Of a DNA stretch of 30,120 nt, positions 16,105 to 22,924 are shown in pieces. Source of the stretch: Pseudaeromonas sp041441555. Lineage in GTDB: Bacteria; Pseudomonadota; Gammaproteobacteria; Enterobacterales; Aeromonadaceae. Position 1 is the stretch's first letter, and the number at the start of each line of letters is the position of its first letter. The notes below the pieces were generated by a model. The model searched no databases, had not been told where the DNA came from, and was given only the letters and a program-made list of their open reading frames with translations. Made by a program: the position numbers and the translations under genes. The DNA is taken from assembly GCA_041441555.1 (NCBI GenBank), contig JASDSW010000017.1, positions 1 to 30,120 of the forward strand, written 5' to 3'.

Positions 16105-17301
16105 TCAAGCAAACTGACCGGCCACCCAGCCGGAGCTCCAGCACCACTGAAAGTTGAAGCCGCCCAGCCAGCCGGTGACGTCGACCACCTCGCCGATGAA
16201 ATAGAGTCCCGGAACCTTCTTGCTCTCCAGGGTCTTCGAGGAGAGTTCATCGGTATCGACCCCGCCGAGGGTCACCTCCGCCGTACGATACCCCTCGGTG
16301 CCATTGGGCAAGATCCGCCATCCGGCCAGCAGCTCGGCCACCGCCGTCAGCTCCTTGGGGGTGTATTGGCGCAGCGGTTTGCTGTGCAATTCAGCGCGCT
16401 CGATGAGCTTCTCGACCAGGCGTTTTGGCAACTCGCGTCCCAGTACGGTCTTGAGCTCCTGAGCCGGATAATCGCGCTGCCACTGCTGGAGCAAGGCCAG
16501 AATATCCTGACCCGGCAACAGGTTGATGTGAATAGTTTGCCCCGGCTGCCAGTAGGAGGAGATCTGCAGGATCACCGGCCCCGAGAGCCCTCGGTGGGTG
16601 AACAGCAGAGCCTCGCGAAAGCGGGTGCCATCCTCGGCGGTCACCTCGGCGGGCAGACTGATGCCCGCCAGCTCAGCGAACGCCTCCTTGTCGGCGGTAT
16701 GCAGGGTGAAGGGCACGAGACCGGCGTGGGTCGAGACCACCGACAAGCCAAATTGTTCGGCCAGCCGGTAACCGTAGGGCGTCGCCCCCAGCTTGGGCAA
16801 CGACAGGCCACCGGTAGCGACCACCAGCGACTGGCAGGAGTAGCTCCCGCGGCTGGTCTGCAGGGTGAATCCGCCGTCGGCCAGGGCGCTGACGGCCGCG
16901 ATCTCGGTCGCCAGTTGCAGCGTCACACCGGCCCACTCACACTCGGTGAGCAGCACACGCACTATCTCTTTGGCCGACTCGGTGCAGAAGAGTTGGCCGT
17001 GGTCGCGCTCCTCATAGTCGACGCCGTGCCGCTCGATGAGTTCGAGAAAATCCCGTTGGGTGTAGCGGGCCAGCGCCGACTTGGTGAAGTGCGGATTGCG
17101 GCACAGGTAGGCATGGGGGCCCGCCTGCAGATTGGTGAAGTTGCAGCGCCCACCACCACTGATCAGGATCTTGCGCCCCGGCTTCTTGGCATTATCCAGC
17201 ACCAGCACTCGGCGCCCCCGATACCCAGCCTGAGCCGCACACATCAGACCGGCCGCTCCGGCCCCGATGATGATCACATCCCACGCATTTTGTGGTTCCA
17301 C
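16105..17301 (-). CDS. NAD(P)/FAD-dependent oxidoreductase, YhiN/BaiN (HI0933) family
   Basis: A 398-residue flavoprotein. The FAD dinucleotide-binding motif GAGAAG is at 13-18 (DVIIIGAGAAGLMCAA), followed by KPGRKILISGGGRCNFTN, the signature loop of the HI0933-like family, and the ATGGLSLPKLGATPYGY segment; the C-terminal end closes the FAD site with GLYFIGEVVDVTGWLGGFNFQWCWSSG. The reaction of the YhiN group is not settled; BaiN from gut clostridia reduces bile acid intermediates. The GTG at 17301 is taken as start because AGGAG lies eight bases upstream and the length then equals E. coli YhiN (about 400). It is divergent from uspA, matching the yhiN-uspA neighbourhood of E. coli. Confidence 0.88.
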   Translation of the reverse strand: MEPQNAWDVIIIGAGAAGLMCAAQAGYRGRRVLVLDNAKKPGRKILISGGGRCNFTNLQAGPHAYLCRNPHFTKSALARYTQRDFLELIERHGVDYEERDHGQLFCTESAKEIVRVLLTECEWAGVTLQLATEIAAVSALADGGFTLQTSRGSYSCQSLVVATGGLSLPKLGATPYGYRLAEQFGLSVVSTHAGLVPFTLHTADKEAFAELAGISLPAEVTAEDGTRFREALLFTHRGLSGPVILQISSYWQPGQTIHINLLPGQDILALLQQWQRDYPAQELKTVLGRELPKRLVEKLIERAELHSKPLRQYTPKELTAVAELLAGWRILPNGTEGYRTAEVTLGGVDTDELSSKTLESKKVPGLYFIGEVVDVTGWLGGFNFQWCWSSGWVAGQFA

Positions 17302-17470
17302 AACAATTTCTCCTGCCGGCCGTGCCTGATGACGGGCGCCATTGTAACGGGGGGGACGACGAGAATCACCTTGGCACCATCTGGTATCCACTTGACCACT
17401 GTTGTCGTGATCCGCCCCGGATAAATCAGCACCAGGATCCCTTTTCCATCGGCGTCGACATGGCGCAAAC

Positions 17471-17476
17471 TATAGT
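17471..17476 (+). promoter_or_regulatory. -10 box before uspA
   Basis: TATAGT about 64 bases upstream of the uspA start. A matching -35 box is not evident. A short hairpin (CTCGT with ACGAG) lies in the leader after it. Confidence 0.4.
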
Positions 17477-17539
17477 CATGACAAGCGGCTCGTAAGATGA
17501 CGAGCGAAGCCCCATTCATTCACTCGCCTGGAGGCTCAC

Positions 17540-17974
17540 ATGAGCGGTCAAACCTACCAACACATTCTCGCAGCCATCGATTTGGGCAATGACGATGATC
17601 AGGTCCTGAACAAGGCCATCGCCATCGCCCAGACTCACTCAGCCAAGCTCTCGGTGATCCACGTCGACGTGGATTTGCGCGAAATCTACACCGAGATGAT
17701 CGATATCGACATCGGTGAGCTACAGCATCACGCCCTGCAGGAGACCAAGCAGAAGTTGGAGGCCCGTCTGGCCAACCTCGACTTCCCGTTGGAAAAGAAG
17801 CTGGTGATCAGCGGTGACCTCGGCGAGCAGGTCAATGAGGCCATCGCCCGCTATGGCGTTGACCTGCTGATCTGCGGCCATCACCAGAACTTCTGGAGCC
17901 TGTTGGTCTCCTCGGCCCGCCAACTGATGAACAGCGTGGAGTGTGACATGCTGGTCGTGCCGATCCGCGATTAA
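17540..17974 (+). CDS. uspA: Universal stress protein A
   Basis: A 144-residue cytoplasmic protein closely matching E. coli UspA along its length: YQHILAAIDLGNDDDQVLNKA at the start, SVIHVDVDLREIYTEMIDIDIGELQ, SGDLGEQVNEAIARYGVDLLICGHHQNFWS and SSARQLMNSVECDMLVVPIRD at the end. It lacks the GxxGxxxxSxxxxxxS ATP-binding motif of the MJ0577 type, having GHHQNFWSLLVSSARQ in its place, as in UspA itself. UspA forms dimers, rises in growth arrest and supports survival. GGAG ribosome binding site upstream. Single gene, divergent from the flavoprotein. Confidence 0.96.
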   Translation: MSGQTYQHILAAIDLGNDDDQVLNKAIAIAQTHSAKLSVIHVDVDLREIYTEMIDIDIGELQHHALQETKQKLEARLANLDFPLEKKLVISGDLGEQVNEAIARYGVDLLICGHHQNFWSLLVSSARQLMNSVECDMLVVPIRD

Positions 17975-17990
17975 ACGCCAGCCGCCGTCG

Positions 17991-18015
17991 GAGCCGGGTA
18001 CCGGCGGCCCGGCTT
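17991..18015 (+). terminator. GC-rich inverted repeat after uspA
   Basis: GAGCCGGG (17991-17998) pairs with CCCGGCTT (18008-18015, last pair G-T). No T-run follows, so this is a weak terminator candidate for uspA. Confidence 0.4.
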
Positions 18016-18051
18016 CTCCGGGGAGTCGCCATCCGAATTATGCAGGCCCAT

Positions 18052-18080
18052 TTCACAAGCCGGTAATTTTTGTGTATAGA
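18052..18080 (+). promoter_or_regulatory. Sigma-70 promoter of the acidic small protein gene
   Basis: TTCACA (18052-18057), a 17-base spacer and TATAGA (18075-18080). Predicted start of transcription near 18087, giving a leader of about 27 bases with AAGGAG at 18100-18105. Confidence 0.75.
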
Positions 18081-18113
18081 CTTGAAAGGCACCCCATCAA
18101 AGGAGAACCGCTC

Positions 18114-18266
18114 ATGGCAGGAAAAGATTACGATCCGGATGAAGCCGTTTGGGAAGATGACGGCGACGAAGAGGCCTACGAAGAGGGCTGGGACGACGAC
18201 GACGAAGGTGACTGGGAGGATGACGATCTCATCGATGAGGATGACTTCGACGACGAAGAAGAGTAG
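18114..18266 (+). CDS. Very acidic 50-residue protein
   Basis: A small gene of 50 codons with all the parts of a real one: a good sigma-70 promoter (18052-18080), AAGGAG eight bases before the ATG, and an intrinsic terminator directly after. Thirty-one of the 50 residues are Asp or Glu and only one (Lys4) is basic, a net charge near -30. Three tryptophans (13, 26, 34) each stand before an acidic run (WEDD, WDDDD, WEDDD), and the C-terminus is FDDEEE. There is no signal peptide or membrane segment. I know no family for it. Such composition suits a nucleic-acid mimic, a metal or polyamine binder, or a partner of a basic protein; none of these can be chosen from sequence. Confidence 0.8.
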   Translation: MAGKDYDPDEAVWEDDGDEEAYEEGWDDDDEGDWEDDDLIDEDDFDDEEE

Positions 18267-18282
18267 TTACTCATTCAGACCC

Positions 18283-18309
18283 AAGGCCAGCCCGATGCTG
18301 GCCTTAATT
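18283..18309 (+). terminator. Intrinsic terminator after the acidic protein gene
   Basis: Perfect nine-base stem AAGGCCAGC (18283-18291) with GCTGGCCTT (18297-18305), loop CCGAT, then AATTTT. Confidence 0.88.
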
Positions 18310-18341
18310 TTCCGCATTCCCCACAAGCACCCGGAGTAAAC

Positions 18342-18908
18342 ATGGATCCCTTGTTGGCCTTCTACCGCCATCAGGCGCCGGATCATCGCGGCCGTTGGTT
18401 GCAGGAGATCTGGCGGATGCCGCCCAGCTGGCTGGAACAACACCACGACTACATCCAGTGGCTGTTCCCGCTGCCGGAGCTCAGCCCGGTCAATCCCCAG
18501 GCCCCCCGGCTCACTCTCGAGCATCGTTGCGAATTTTTGCGCGACGCCGCCCTGCGCCAGGCGCTCGGGCGCAGCTTGCAACTGATGCTGGATTTCTTCG
18601 GCTTGGCCGCCGATGCCGGGATCTGGCGGCCGGCCCCCAACGCCACACGCAGCCAGCTCGCCTGGTTGAACCGTCATAACCACAACCACCTGCGGATCAC
18701 CCGGATGATCCGTTCGTTGATTGCCTGCGGTCTGCTCAACGAGGGGCTGCAGCTGCAGCAGAGCGTCCTGTTGGCCGGTCAATATCGGGTCGCCCCGCAG
18801 ACCCTGGAGTTCTGGCGCCACGCCCACGAGGGGCTGCCGCCGCTGCCGAGCGCGGCCCCCGAGCCCGTTGATTTTCCGCCCGCCAGCCCAGTCAGGCCCG
18901 AGGCCTAG
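18342..18908 (+). CDS. OGFr conserved-region domain protein
   Basis: A 188-residue protein with the pattern of the opioid growth factor receptor conserved region (PF04664): FYRHQAPDHRGRWLQEIW, then LEQHHDYIQWLFPLPELSPVN, and NHNHLRITRMIRSLIACGLL further on. The HDYIQWLFPL segment is the hallmark. The domain was named from animal proteins but is widespread in bacteria, where its role is unknown. The last 25 residues are proline-rich and probably disordered. GGAG precedes the ATG. It follows the terminator of the acidic protein gene by a short gap and converges with the GNAT gene; a promoter of its own is not obvious, so some read-through is possible. Confidence 0.87.
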   Translation: MDPLLAFYRHQAPDHRGRWLQEIWRMPPSWLEQHHDYIQWLFPLPELSPVNPQAPRLTLEHRCEFLRDAALRQALGRSLQLMLDFFGLAADAGIWRPAPNATRSQLAWLNRHNHNHLRITRMIRSLIACGLLNEGLQLQQSVLLAGQYRVAPQTLEFWRHAHEGLPPLPSAAPEPVDFPPASPVRPEA

Positions 18909-18921
18909 GCTGGCGCCGGAG

Positions 18922-19176
18922 TCAAGACCGCTGCTTTCTTTCCAACCAGCGCACCGCATAGCTGCAGGTGGCCACCAGCTGATAATGCTGTTGTTCGCAC
19001 CACTGCAGGCAAGCCTGCATCAGGGCGTCCGCCACCCCCTGGCCGCGCAGTGATTCAGGGACCCAGGTGTGCACTATGTTGACCCAGGTTTCCTGTAACG
19101 AATATTCCAGACGTGCCTGCCCAGCGGCCAATGAAACGATGAAACGATGTTGTGCCGGTTGATGTTCGACCTGCAT
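18922..19176 (-). CDS. Small GNAT-type N-acetyltransferase (NATD1/YjdJ-like)
   Basis: An 84-residue single-domain protein of the short GNAT group (PF14542). The acetyl-CoA pyrophosphate loop is SLRGQGVADALMQ (RGQGxA), preceded by the strand IVHTWVPE and followed by a C-terminal strand LVATCSYAVRWL, as in YjdJ and animal NATD1. The family acetylates unknown amines and lacks the N-terminal strands of full-size GNATs, which is normal. AGGAGG stands five bases before the ATG. It is divergent from the small ORF and eda region and shares a regulatory interval with them. Confidence 0.87.
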   Translation of the reverse strand: MQVEHQPAQHRFIVSLAAGQARLEYSLQETWVNIVHTWVPESLRGQGVADALMQACLQWCEQQHYQLVATCSYAVRWLERKQRS

Positions 19177-19250
19177 ATGAACCTCCTGTCAGCCGTAAAT
19201 AAGCTACTCATACCAGTCTAGCCACCAGAGTGAAGCAGGTCGTGACCGGC

Positions 19251-19264
19251 TGCAAGCGCTTGCA
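19251..19264. promoter_or_regulatory. Perfect palindrome of LacI-family operator type
   Basis: TGCAAGCGCTTGCA is a perfect 14-base palindrome with the central CG and GCAAnCGnTTGC core seen in LacI/PurR-type operators. It lies 75 bases before the GNAT start and about 90 bases before the rightward promoter at 19341. The regulator is not identified. Confidence 0.55.
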
Positions 19265-19307
19265 ATCCCCCTTGCTCCTCCGACCAGTGACCATGAAAAC
19301 GAAATCA

Positions 19308-19330
19308 TATGAAAATCAACCGTTTTCATA
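19308..19330. promoter_or_regulatory. Inverted repeat upstream of the small ORF promoter
   Basis: TATGAAAA (19308-19315) and TTTTCATA (19323-19330) form a perfect eight-base inverted repeat with seven bases between. A third ATGAAAA lies at 19293-19299. The layout fits a repressor or activator site directly upstream of the -35 box at 19341. Confidence 0.45.
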
Positions 19331-19340
19331 AAAATAAATG

Positions 19341-19368
19341 TTGATCGACCTCGCAAAAACCCTAATAT
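19341..19368 (+). promoter_or_regulatory. Predicted promoter of the small ORF/RNA
   Basis: TTGATC (19341-19346), 16 bases, TAATAT (19363-19368). Transcription would begin near 19375. Confidence 0.55.
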
Positions 19369-19372
19369 CGAA

Positions 19373-19388
19373 CGTGACAAAGGTCACA
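19373..19388. promoter_or_regulatory. CRP-like binding site
   Basis: CGTGA, six bases, TCACA; one mismatch from the CRP half-site TGTGA. It begins four bases after the predicted -10 box, so it covers the predicted transcription start, a position from which CRP would normally repress. Confidence 0.6.
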
Positions 19389-19407
19389 AAACACCACGAG
19401 GTGCATC

Positions 19408-19509
19408 ATGAAAAATCTGTATCTGAACCTGACCACCCTGCTGACTGGCAACACCGACACCCAGTACGCTCCGGCCACCCGCCAGTACTTCTTCCGCTAC
19501 GTGCGTTGA
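19408..19509 (+). CDS. Small ORF of 33 codons upstream of eda
   Basis: A short frame starting MKNLYLNLTTLLTG and ending RQYFFRYVR. GAGGTG at 19398-19403 is a fair ribosome binding site, part of a small CACC/GGTG hairpin that could mask it. The gene has a predicted promoter, a CRP-like site at its transcription start, and its own intrinsic terminator 39 bases after the stop, so it is a self-contained transcript of about 200 bases and not simply the start of the eda mRNA. The peptide has a neutral, leucine-rich first half and a basic, aromatic C-terminus (Arg four times, Tyr, Phe). No run of one amino acid codon suggests classical attenuation. It may be a small protein, a leader peptide or the coding part of a dual-function RNA. 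I cannot name a family. Confidence 0.6.
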   Translation: MKNLYLNLTTLLTGNTDTQYAPATRQYFFRYVR

Positions 19510-19547
19510 GCCGGTACGGCGACCCAGCCGAACCAGGCATCCTGACC

Positions 19548-19581
19548 AACAAGCCGCGCCCATGCGCGGTTTGTTGTTTTT
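19548..19581 (+). terminator. Intrinsic terminator between the small ORF and eda
   Basis: Twelve-base stem (19548-19559 with 19564-19575, one G-T pair), CCAT loop, then GTTTTT. A TATAGT box at 19612-19617 follows and could start a separate eda transcript, although its -35 region is poor. Confidence 0.88.
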
Positions 19582-19650
19582 GGGCTCACAGCTTGACCTC
19601 ACCGCTTGCGGTATAGTGACGCCTCCACGACACCAGGATCAGGAGCGGCA

Positions 19651-20277
19651 ATGTCACTCACCGACCGTTTACATCAACTCAGGCTGCTGCCCGTCATCGC
19701 CCTGAACCGAGCCGAGCAGGCCGAGCCCCTGGGGCAGACCCTGCTGGCGGCCGGTCTCCCCGCCGCCGAGATCACCTTTCGCACCCCGGTCGCCGCCGAG
19801 GCGATCCGCCGGCTGCGCGCAGCCTTTCCCGAGCTGTTGATCGCCGCCGGCACCATCCTCACCCCAGCCCAGGTCGATACCGCCCTCGCCGCCGGTGCCG
19901 ATTTCATCGTCAGCCCGGGACTGAATCCGACCACGGTGCGCCATTGCCAGCAACAGGGCATCCCCATCATTCCCGGCGTCAACAACCCCAGTCAGGTGGA
20001 GCAGGCGCTGGAGCTGGGGCTCTCGACCCTCAAGTTCTTCCCGGCCGAGGCCTCCGGCGGCATCGCCATGCTCAAGGCGTTAGCCGCCGTCTATCCGGTA
20101 CAATTCATGCCCACCGGCGGCATCTCACCGAGCAACCTGCAACCCTATCTGGCCCTGCCCAACGTGTTCGCCTGTGGCGGCTCCTGGATGGTCCCCAGCG
20201 AGCTCATCGACCAGGGCGACTGGACGACACTGGGCCGACTCATCGCCGACGCCGTGGCTCTGCTGCACCAGCCTTGA
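19651..20277 (+). CDS. eda: 2-keto-3-deoxy-6-phosphogluconate aldolase (KDPG/KHG aldolase)
   Basis: A 208-residue class I aldolase that splits 2-keto-3-deoxy-6-phosphogluconate into pyruvate and glyceraldehyde 3-phosphate in the Entner-Doudoroff pathway; the family also accepts 4-hydroxy-2-oxoglutarate. Catalytic residues are visible: Glu40 in AEITFRTP, Arg44 next to it, and the Schiff-base Lys128 in LKFFPAEASGG; the phosphate site is PTGGISP. AGGAG (19641-19645) lies five bases before the ATG at 19651; the longer frame from 19606 is rejected because it begins inside the promoter region. The gene stands alone, without edd, and is separated from the small ORF upstream by a terminator. Confidence 0.92.
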   Translation: MSLTDRLHQLRLLPVIALNRAEQAEPLGQTLLAAGLPAAEITFRTPVAAEAIRRLRAAFPELLIAAGTILTPAQVDTALAAGADFIVSPGLNPTTVRHCQQQGIPIIPGVNNPSQVEQALELGLSTLKFFPAEASGGIAMLKALAAVYPVQFMPTGGISPSNLQPYLALPNVFACGGSWMVPSELIDQGDWTTLGRLIADAVALLHQP

Positions 20278-20369
20278 GCGCGTGATCGCCCCCGTCGCAG
20301 GCCTCGGGCTTGCGCTTCGCCAACGACGGGGCAGAATAGCAGCCACCTTTTGTTGTTCGGCAGCCCCTC

Positions 20370-21506
20370 ATGCATCCTGATCGCGATACCCGTATTCCCG
20401 TCACCGTCATCACCGGCTTTCTCGGCAGCGGCAAGACCACCCTGCTGAACCACTGGGTCAAACAACCCGAACTCAGCGACTGCGCCGTGCTGATCAACGA
20501 ATTTGGCAGTGTCGGCCTGGATCACCAGCTGGTGAAACAGGTGGATGAACAGGTGATGCTGCTCGACTCCGGCTGCATCTGCTGCTCGGTGCAGGGTTCG
20601 CTGGCCAGCGCCCTGCAGGAGCTGTTCATGAAGGCACTGCGCAAGGAGATCAAACCCTTCCGCCGCCTCATCATCGAGACCACGGGCCTGGCCGATCCGG
20701 CCCCCGTGCTGTTTACCCTGCGCCAGGACAGCTTCATCGCCGAGCGCTATCGCTTCGATGGCATCGTCACCCTGGTGGATGCGGTGCATATCGACGGGCA
20801 GCTGGCGCGCCAGTACGAGGCGGTCAAACAGATTGCGCTGGCCGATCTGCTGGTCATCAGCAAGAGCGATCTGGTCCCGGCCTCGGCGCTCGCCGCCCTG
20901 CAGCAACGGCTGGGCCAACTCAATGGCGCCGCCCCCCAGCAGGTGGTGCGAGAGGGTGAGCTGAGCCCCAGTGTGCTGGAGAAGATTGGCCCCTACAGCA
21001 GTGAGCGCGGCAAGGATGTCCGCAGCCTGCTGGCCTGGCTGCGCACCGAGGCGCCGAATCTGGGCATCGCCTCGCCGCTGCGTCCGGTGACCAGCAGCCA
21101 CAGCGTCATCGGCGCCCAGCCCACGGTGCCCAACAGTCATGCCGATGTTGCCAGCTTCAGCCTGCGCTTCGGCACGCCGCTGCAACCGGCCCGGCTGATC
21201 GCTGCCGTCGAGGCGGTGCAAGCCCAATTCGGCGATTCGCTGCTGCGGCTCAAGGGGATACTGCAACTCGAAGGCGAGAGCCAGCCGCTGGTGATCCACG
21301 GCGTCCACGGTCAGCTCTACCCGCTGACCACGCTCGGCGACTGGCCGGAGGGCAAGGCCCAGAGCCGGCTGGTGTTTATCGTGCGCGCCGCCGCCAAAGA
21401 GCCGATTGAACAACTGTTCCAGCAGGTTTTGGCACAGCCGGAGCCCACGCTGGAGCAACAATTTCAGGCGCTGTTTAACCCCACGGAGCAGGGGCCCGAC
21501 CAGTAA
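20370..21506 (+). CDS. CobW/COG0523 family GTPase
   Basis: A 378-residue G3E GTPase of the CobW/YjiA group, thought to deliver metals (zinc, cobalt or others) to client proteins. Walker A is GFLGSGKTT at 16-24, the metal-binding CxCC motif is C69-I-C71-C72, switch and Walker B lie in RLIIETTGLADPAPV, and the guanine motif is SKSD in place of NKxD. The C-terminal CobW_C domain runs from about 260 (VASFSLRFGTPLQPARL). No His-rich metal tail is present. The ATG at 20370 has no clear ribosome binding site. No zinc-responsive (Zur) box was recognised. The gene next door encodes a gamma-carbonic anhydrase-like metalloprotein, a plausible client, but that link is only positional. Confidence 0.9.
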   Translation: MHPDRDTRIPVTVITGFLGSGKTTLLNHWVKQPELSDCAVLINEFGSVGLDHQLVKQVDEQVMLLDSGCICCSVQGSLASALQELFMKALRKEIKPFRRLIIETTGLADPAPVLFTLRQDSFIAERYRFDGIVTLVDAVHIDGQLARQYEAVKQIALADLLVISKSDLVPASALAALQQRLGQLNGAAPQQVVREGELSPSVLEKIGPYSSERGKDVRSLLAWLRTEAPNLGIASPLRPVTSSHSVIGAQPTVPNSHADVASFSLRFGTPLQPARLIAAVEAVQAQFGDSLLRLKGILQLEGESQPLVIHGVHGQLYPLTTLGDWPEGKAQSRLVFIVRAAAKEPIEQLFQQVLAQPEPTLEQQFQALFNPTEQGPDQ

Positions 21507-21621
21507 ATGGTATCCATCTCACACTTTGATGGCGTAAGCTGCTGACTCGCGGGGCCCGGCATGATGCCACCGCCTGCGCAGCAAGAAGTTATCTTCAAAC
21601 CAGCCAACGACAGGACGTACC

Positions 21622-22182
21622 ATGATCCGCAAAAATCCGTCCGGCCACCTGCCGGTGATTGACGAATCCGCCTATATCGATAAGACCGCCATCATCTGTG
21701 GCAAGGTGATCATCAAGGAAAATGTGTTTGTCGGCCCCTATGTAGTGATCCGCGCCGATGAGGTTGATGAGAGTGGCGATATGGAGCCCATCATCATTGG
21801 TGCCAACTCCAACATTCAAGACGGCGTGGTGATCCACTCCAAATCCGGGGCGCCAGTGGTCATCGGCGAATACAGCTCCATCGCCCACCGCTCCATCGTG
21901 CACGGCCCCTGCGAAGTCGGTGACCGGGTGTTCCTCGGCTTCAACAGCGTGCTGTTCAACTGCCGGATCGGCGAGGGCTGCGTGGTGCGCCACAACGCCG
22001 TGGTCGATGGCTGTGAACTGCCACCCGGCTTCTATGTGCCCTCCACCACCCGCATTGGCCCGAAGACCGATCTGACCCAGATCCCGCGCGTCACCGCCAA
22101 CGCCACCGAGTTCTCCGAAGACGTGGCCCACACCAACATCGATCTGGTCAAAGGCTACAAGTCGCTGGCCAACGAGTTCTAA
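21622..22182 (+). CDS. Gamma-class carbonic anhydrase-like protein (left-handed beta-helix)
   Basis: A 186-residue hexapeptide-repeat protein. Repeats of the [LIV]-G-x4 type (IGANSNIQDGVVIH, IGEYSSIAHRSIV, VGDRVFLGFNSVL, IGEGCVVRHNAVV) predict a left-handed beta-helix. His71, His89 and His94 match the three zinc or iron ligands of gamma-carbonic anhydrases, including the five-residue spacing of the last two. The long loop with the proton-shuttle glutamate of the archaeal Cam enzyme is absent, as in the CamH group, so activity is not certain. Trimer expected. It follows the CobW-type GTPase by 115 bases, and no terminator separates them, so co-transcription is possible. AGGA lies ahead of the ATG. 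Confidence 0.85.
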   Translation: MIRKNPSGHLPVIDESAYIDKTAIICGKVIIKENVFVGPYVVIRADEVDESGDMEPIIIGANSNIQDGVVIHSKSGAPVVIGEYSSIAHRSIVHGPCEVGDRVFLGFNSVLFNCRIGEGCVVRHNAVVDGCELPPGFYVPSTTRIGPKTDLTQIPRVTANATEFSEDVAHTNIDLVKGYKSLANEF

Positions 22183-22287
22183 GCCGGCCGCTGAGCGCAG
22201 GGGAAAGAGCCTCCCCTGCGCCCCTCTTGACACTCCTGCCACTTCGGCGCGAAATCCAGAGAGACCCCGCCCAGCATTGGACTCTCC

Positions 22288-22845
22288 ATGTCACGCCACA
22301 CCCCAGCCTCAGCCGCCCGAAACAGCCCTTTGGCCTGGGCATCCGCACCGTTCCCTGCCGGTACCCGGATCTGCCTGCTGCAGATAGAGGCCGAGCAGAC
22401 CAGCCTCTATCAAGGTTGTGTCGGGGAACTTCCCGAGCAACAGAGCCTGCCCATCGGCAGCCGTCAGTTGGGACAAGGCCCGCTGCGTCACACACCGCCA
22501 TCGCCCCTGGAGCTGGAACAGGCCATCGCCGCCGTCGAGGATCTCATCATGCCGCTGGCACACCAGGTGCAAGCCGACGCCCCGCTGCTGTTGCTGGCCC
22601 CGGCCCTGGCGCCGTTGGCAGCAGCCAGCCGAGGCGCAAGCCCCCTCACGCGGGTGCAGATTGAACGCTACTTTCAGCAACTCGCGGCCCAGGCCGAAGG
22701 CGATCCACGAGCCACCTCACTGTTCGAACCAACGCCGGAGTTTGCCGCCGCGCTGCTGATTGTGCGGGAGTGGATGCACCATCTGGGGTTTGAGCGGCTC
22801 GAATTTGCGTCCTCCGCCGCCGAGCTTCCGTCCCTGTACCTGTAA
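22288..22845 (+). CDS. Hypothetical protein, 185 residues
   Basis: I do not recognise this protein. The frame has a codon pattern like its neighbours and ends just before a shared terminator, which supports it as a gene. The chain looks soluble and mostly helical: an N-terminal Ala/Pro-rich stretch, a beta-like segment RICLLQIEAEQTSLYQGCVG, a helix SPLELEQAIAAVEDLIMPLAHQV, a hydrophobic Leu/Ala-rich stretch around 100-112, and a C-terminal helix AALLIVREWMHHLGFERLEF. There is no signal peptide or long membrane helix. The ATG at 22288 has only a weak ribosome binding site, so the start could lie slightly downstream. Confidence 0.6.
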   Translation: MSRHTPASAARNSPLAWASAPFPAGTRICLLQIEAEQTSLYQGCVGELPEQQSLPIGSRQLGQGPLRHTPPSPLELEQAIAAVEDLIMPLAHQVQADAPLLLLAPALAPLAAASRGASPLTRVQIERYFQQLAAQAEGDPRATSLFEPTPEFAAALLIVREWMHHLGFERLEFASSAAELPSLYL

Positions 22846-22882
22846 CCCGCAGGGCAGCCTCCGCACGGAAAACCATGCCCAC

Positions 22883-22908
22883 AAAAAAGGCTCCCGCAGG
22901 AGCCCTTT
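22883..22908. terminator. Bidirectional terminator between the hypothetical gene and tpx
   Basis: GGCTCC (22889-22894) pairs with GGAGCC (22899-22904) around CGCA. On the minus strand it ends in six T, a strong terminator for tpx; on the plus strand the tail CTTTGT is weaker. Confidence 0.88.
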
Positions 22909-22924
22909 GTCTATCTTGTTGGCC

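Noticed and set aside
20145..21461. 438-codon antisense frame opposite the CobW gene
   Set aside because: Same explanation: the sense frame has all GTPase motifs, the antisense product resembles nothing.
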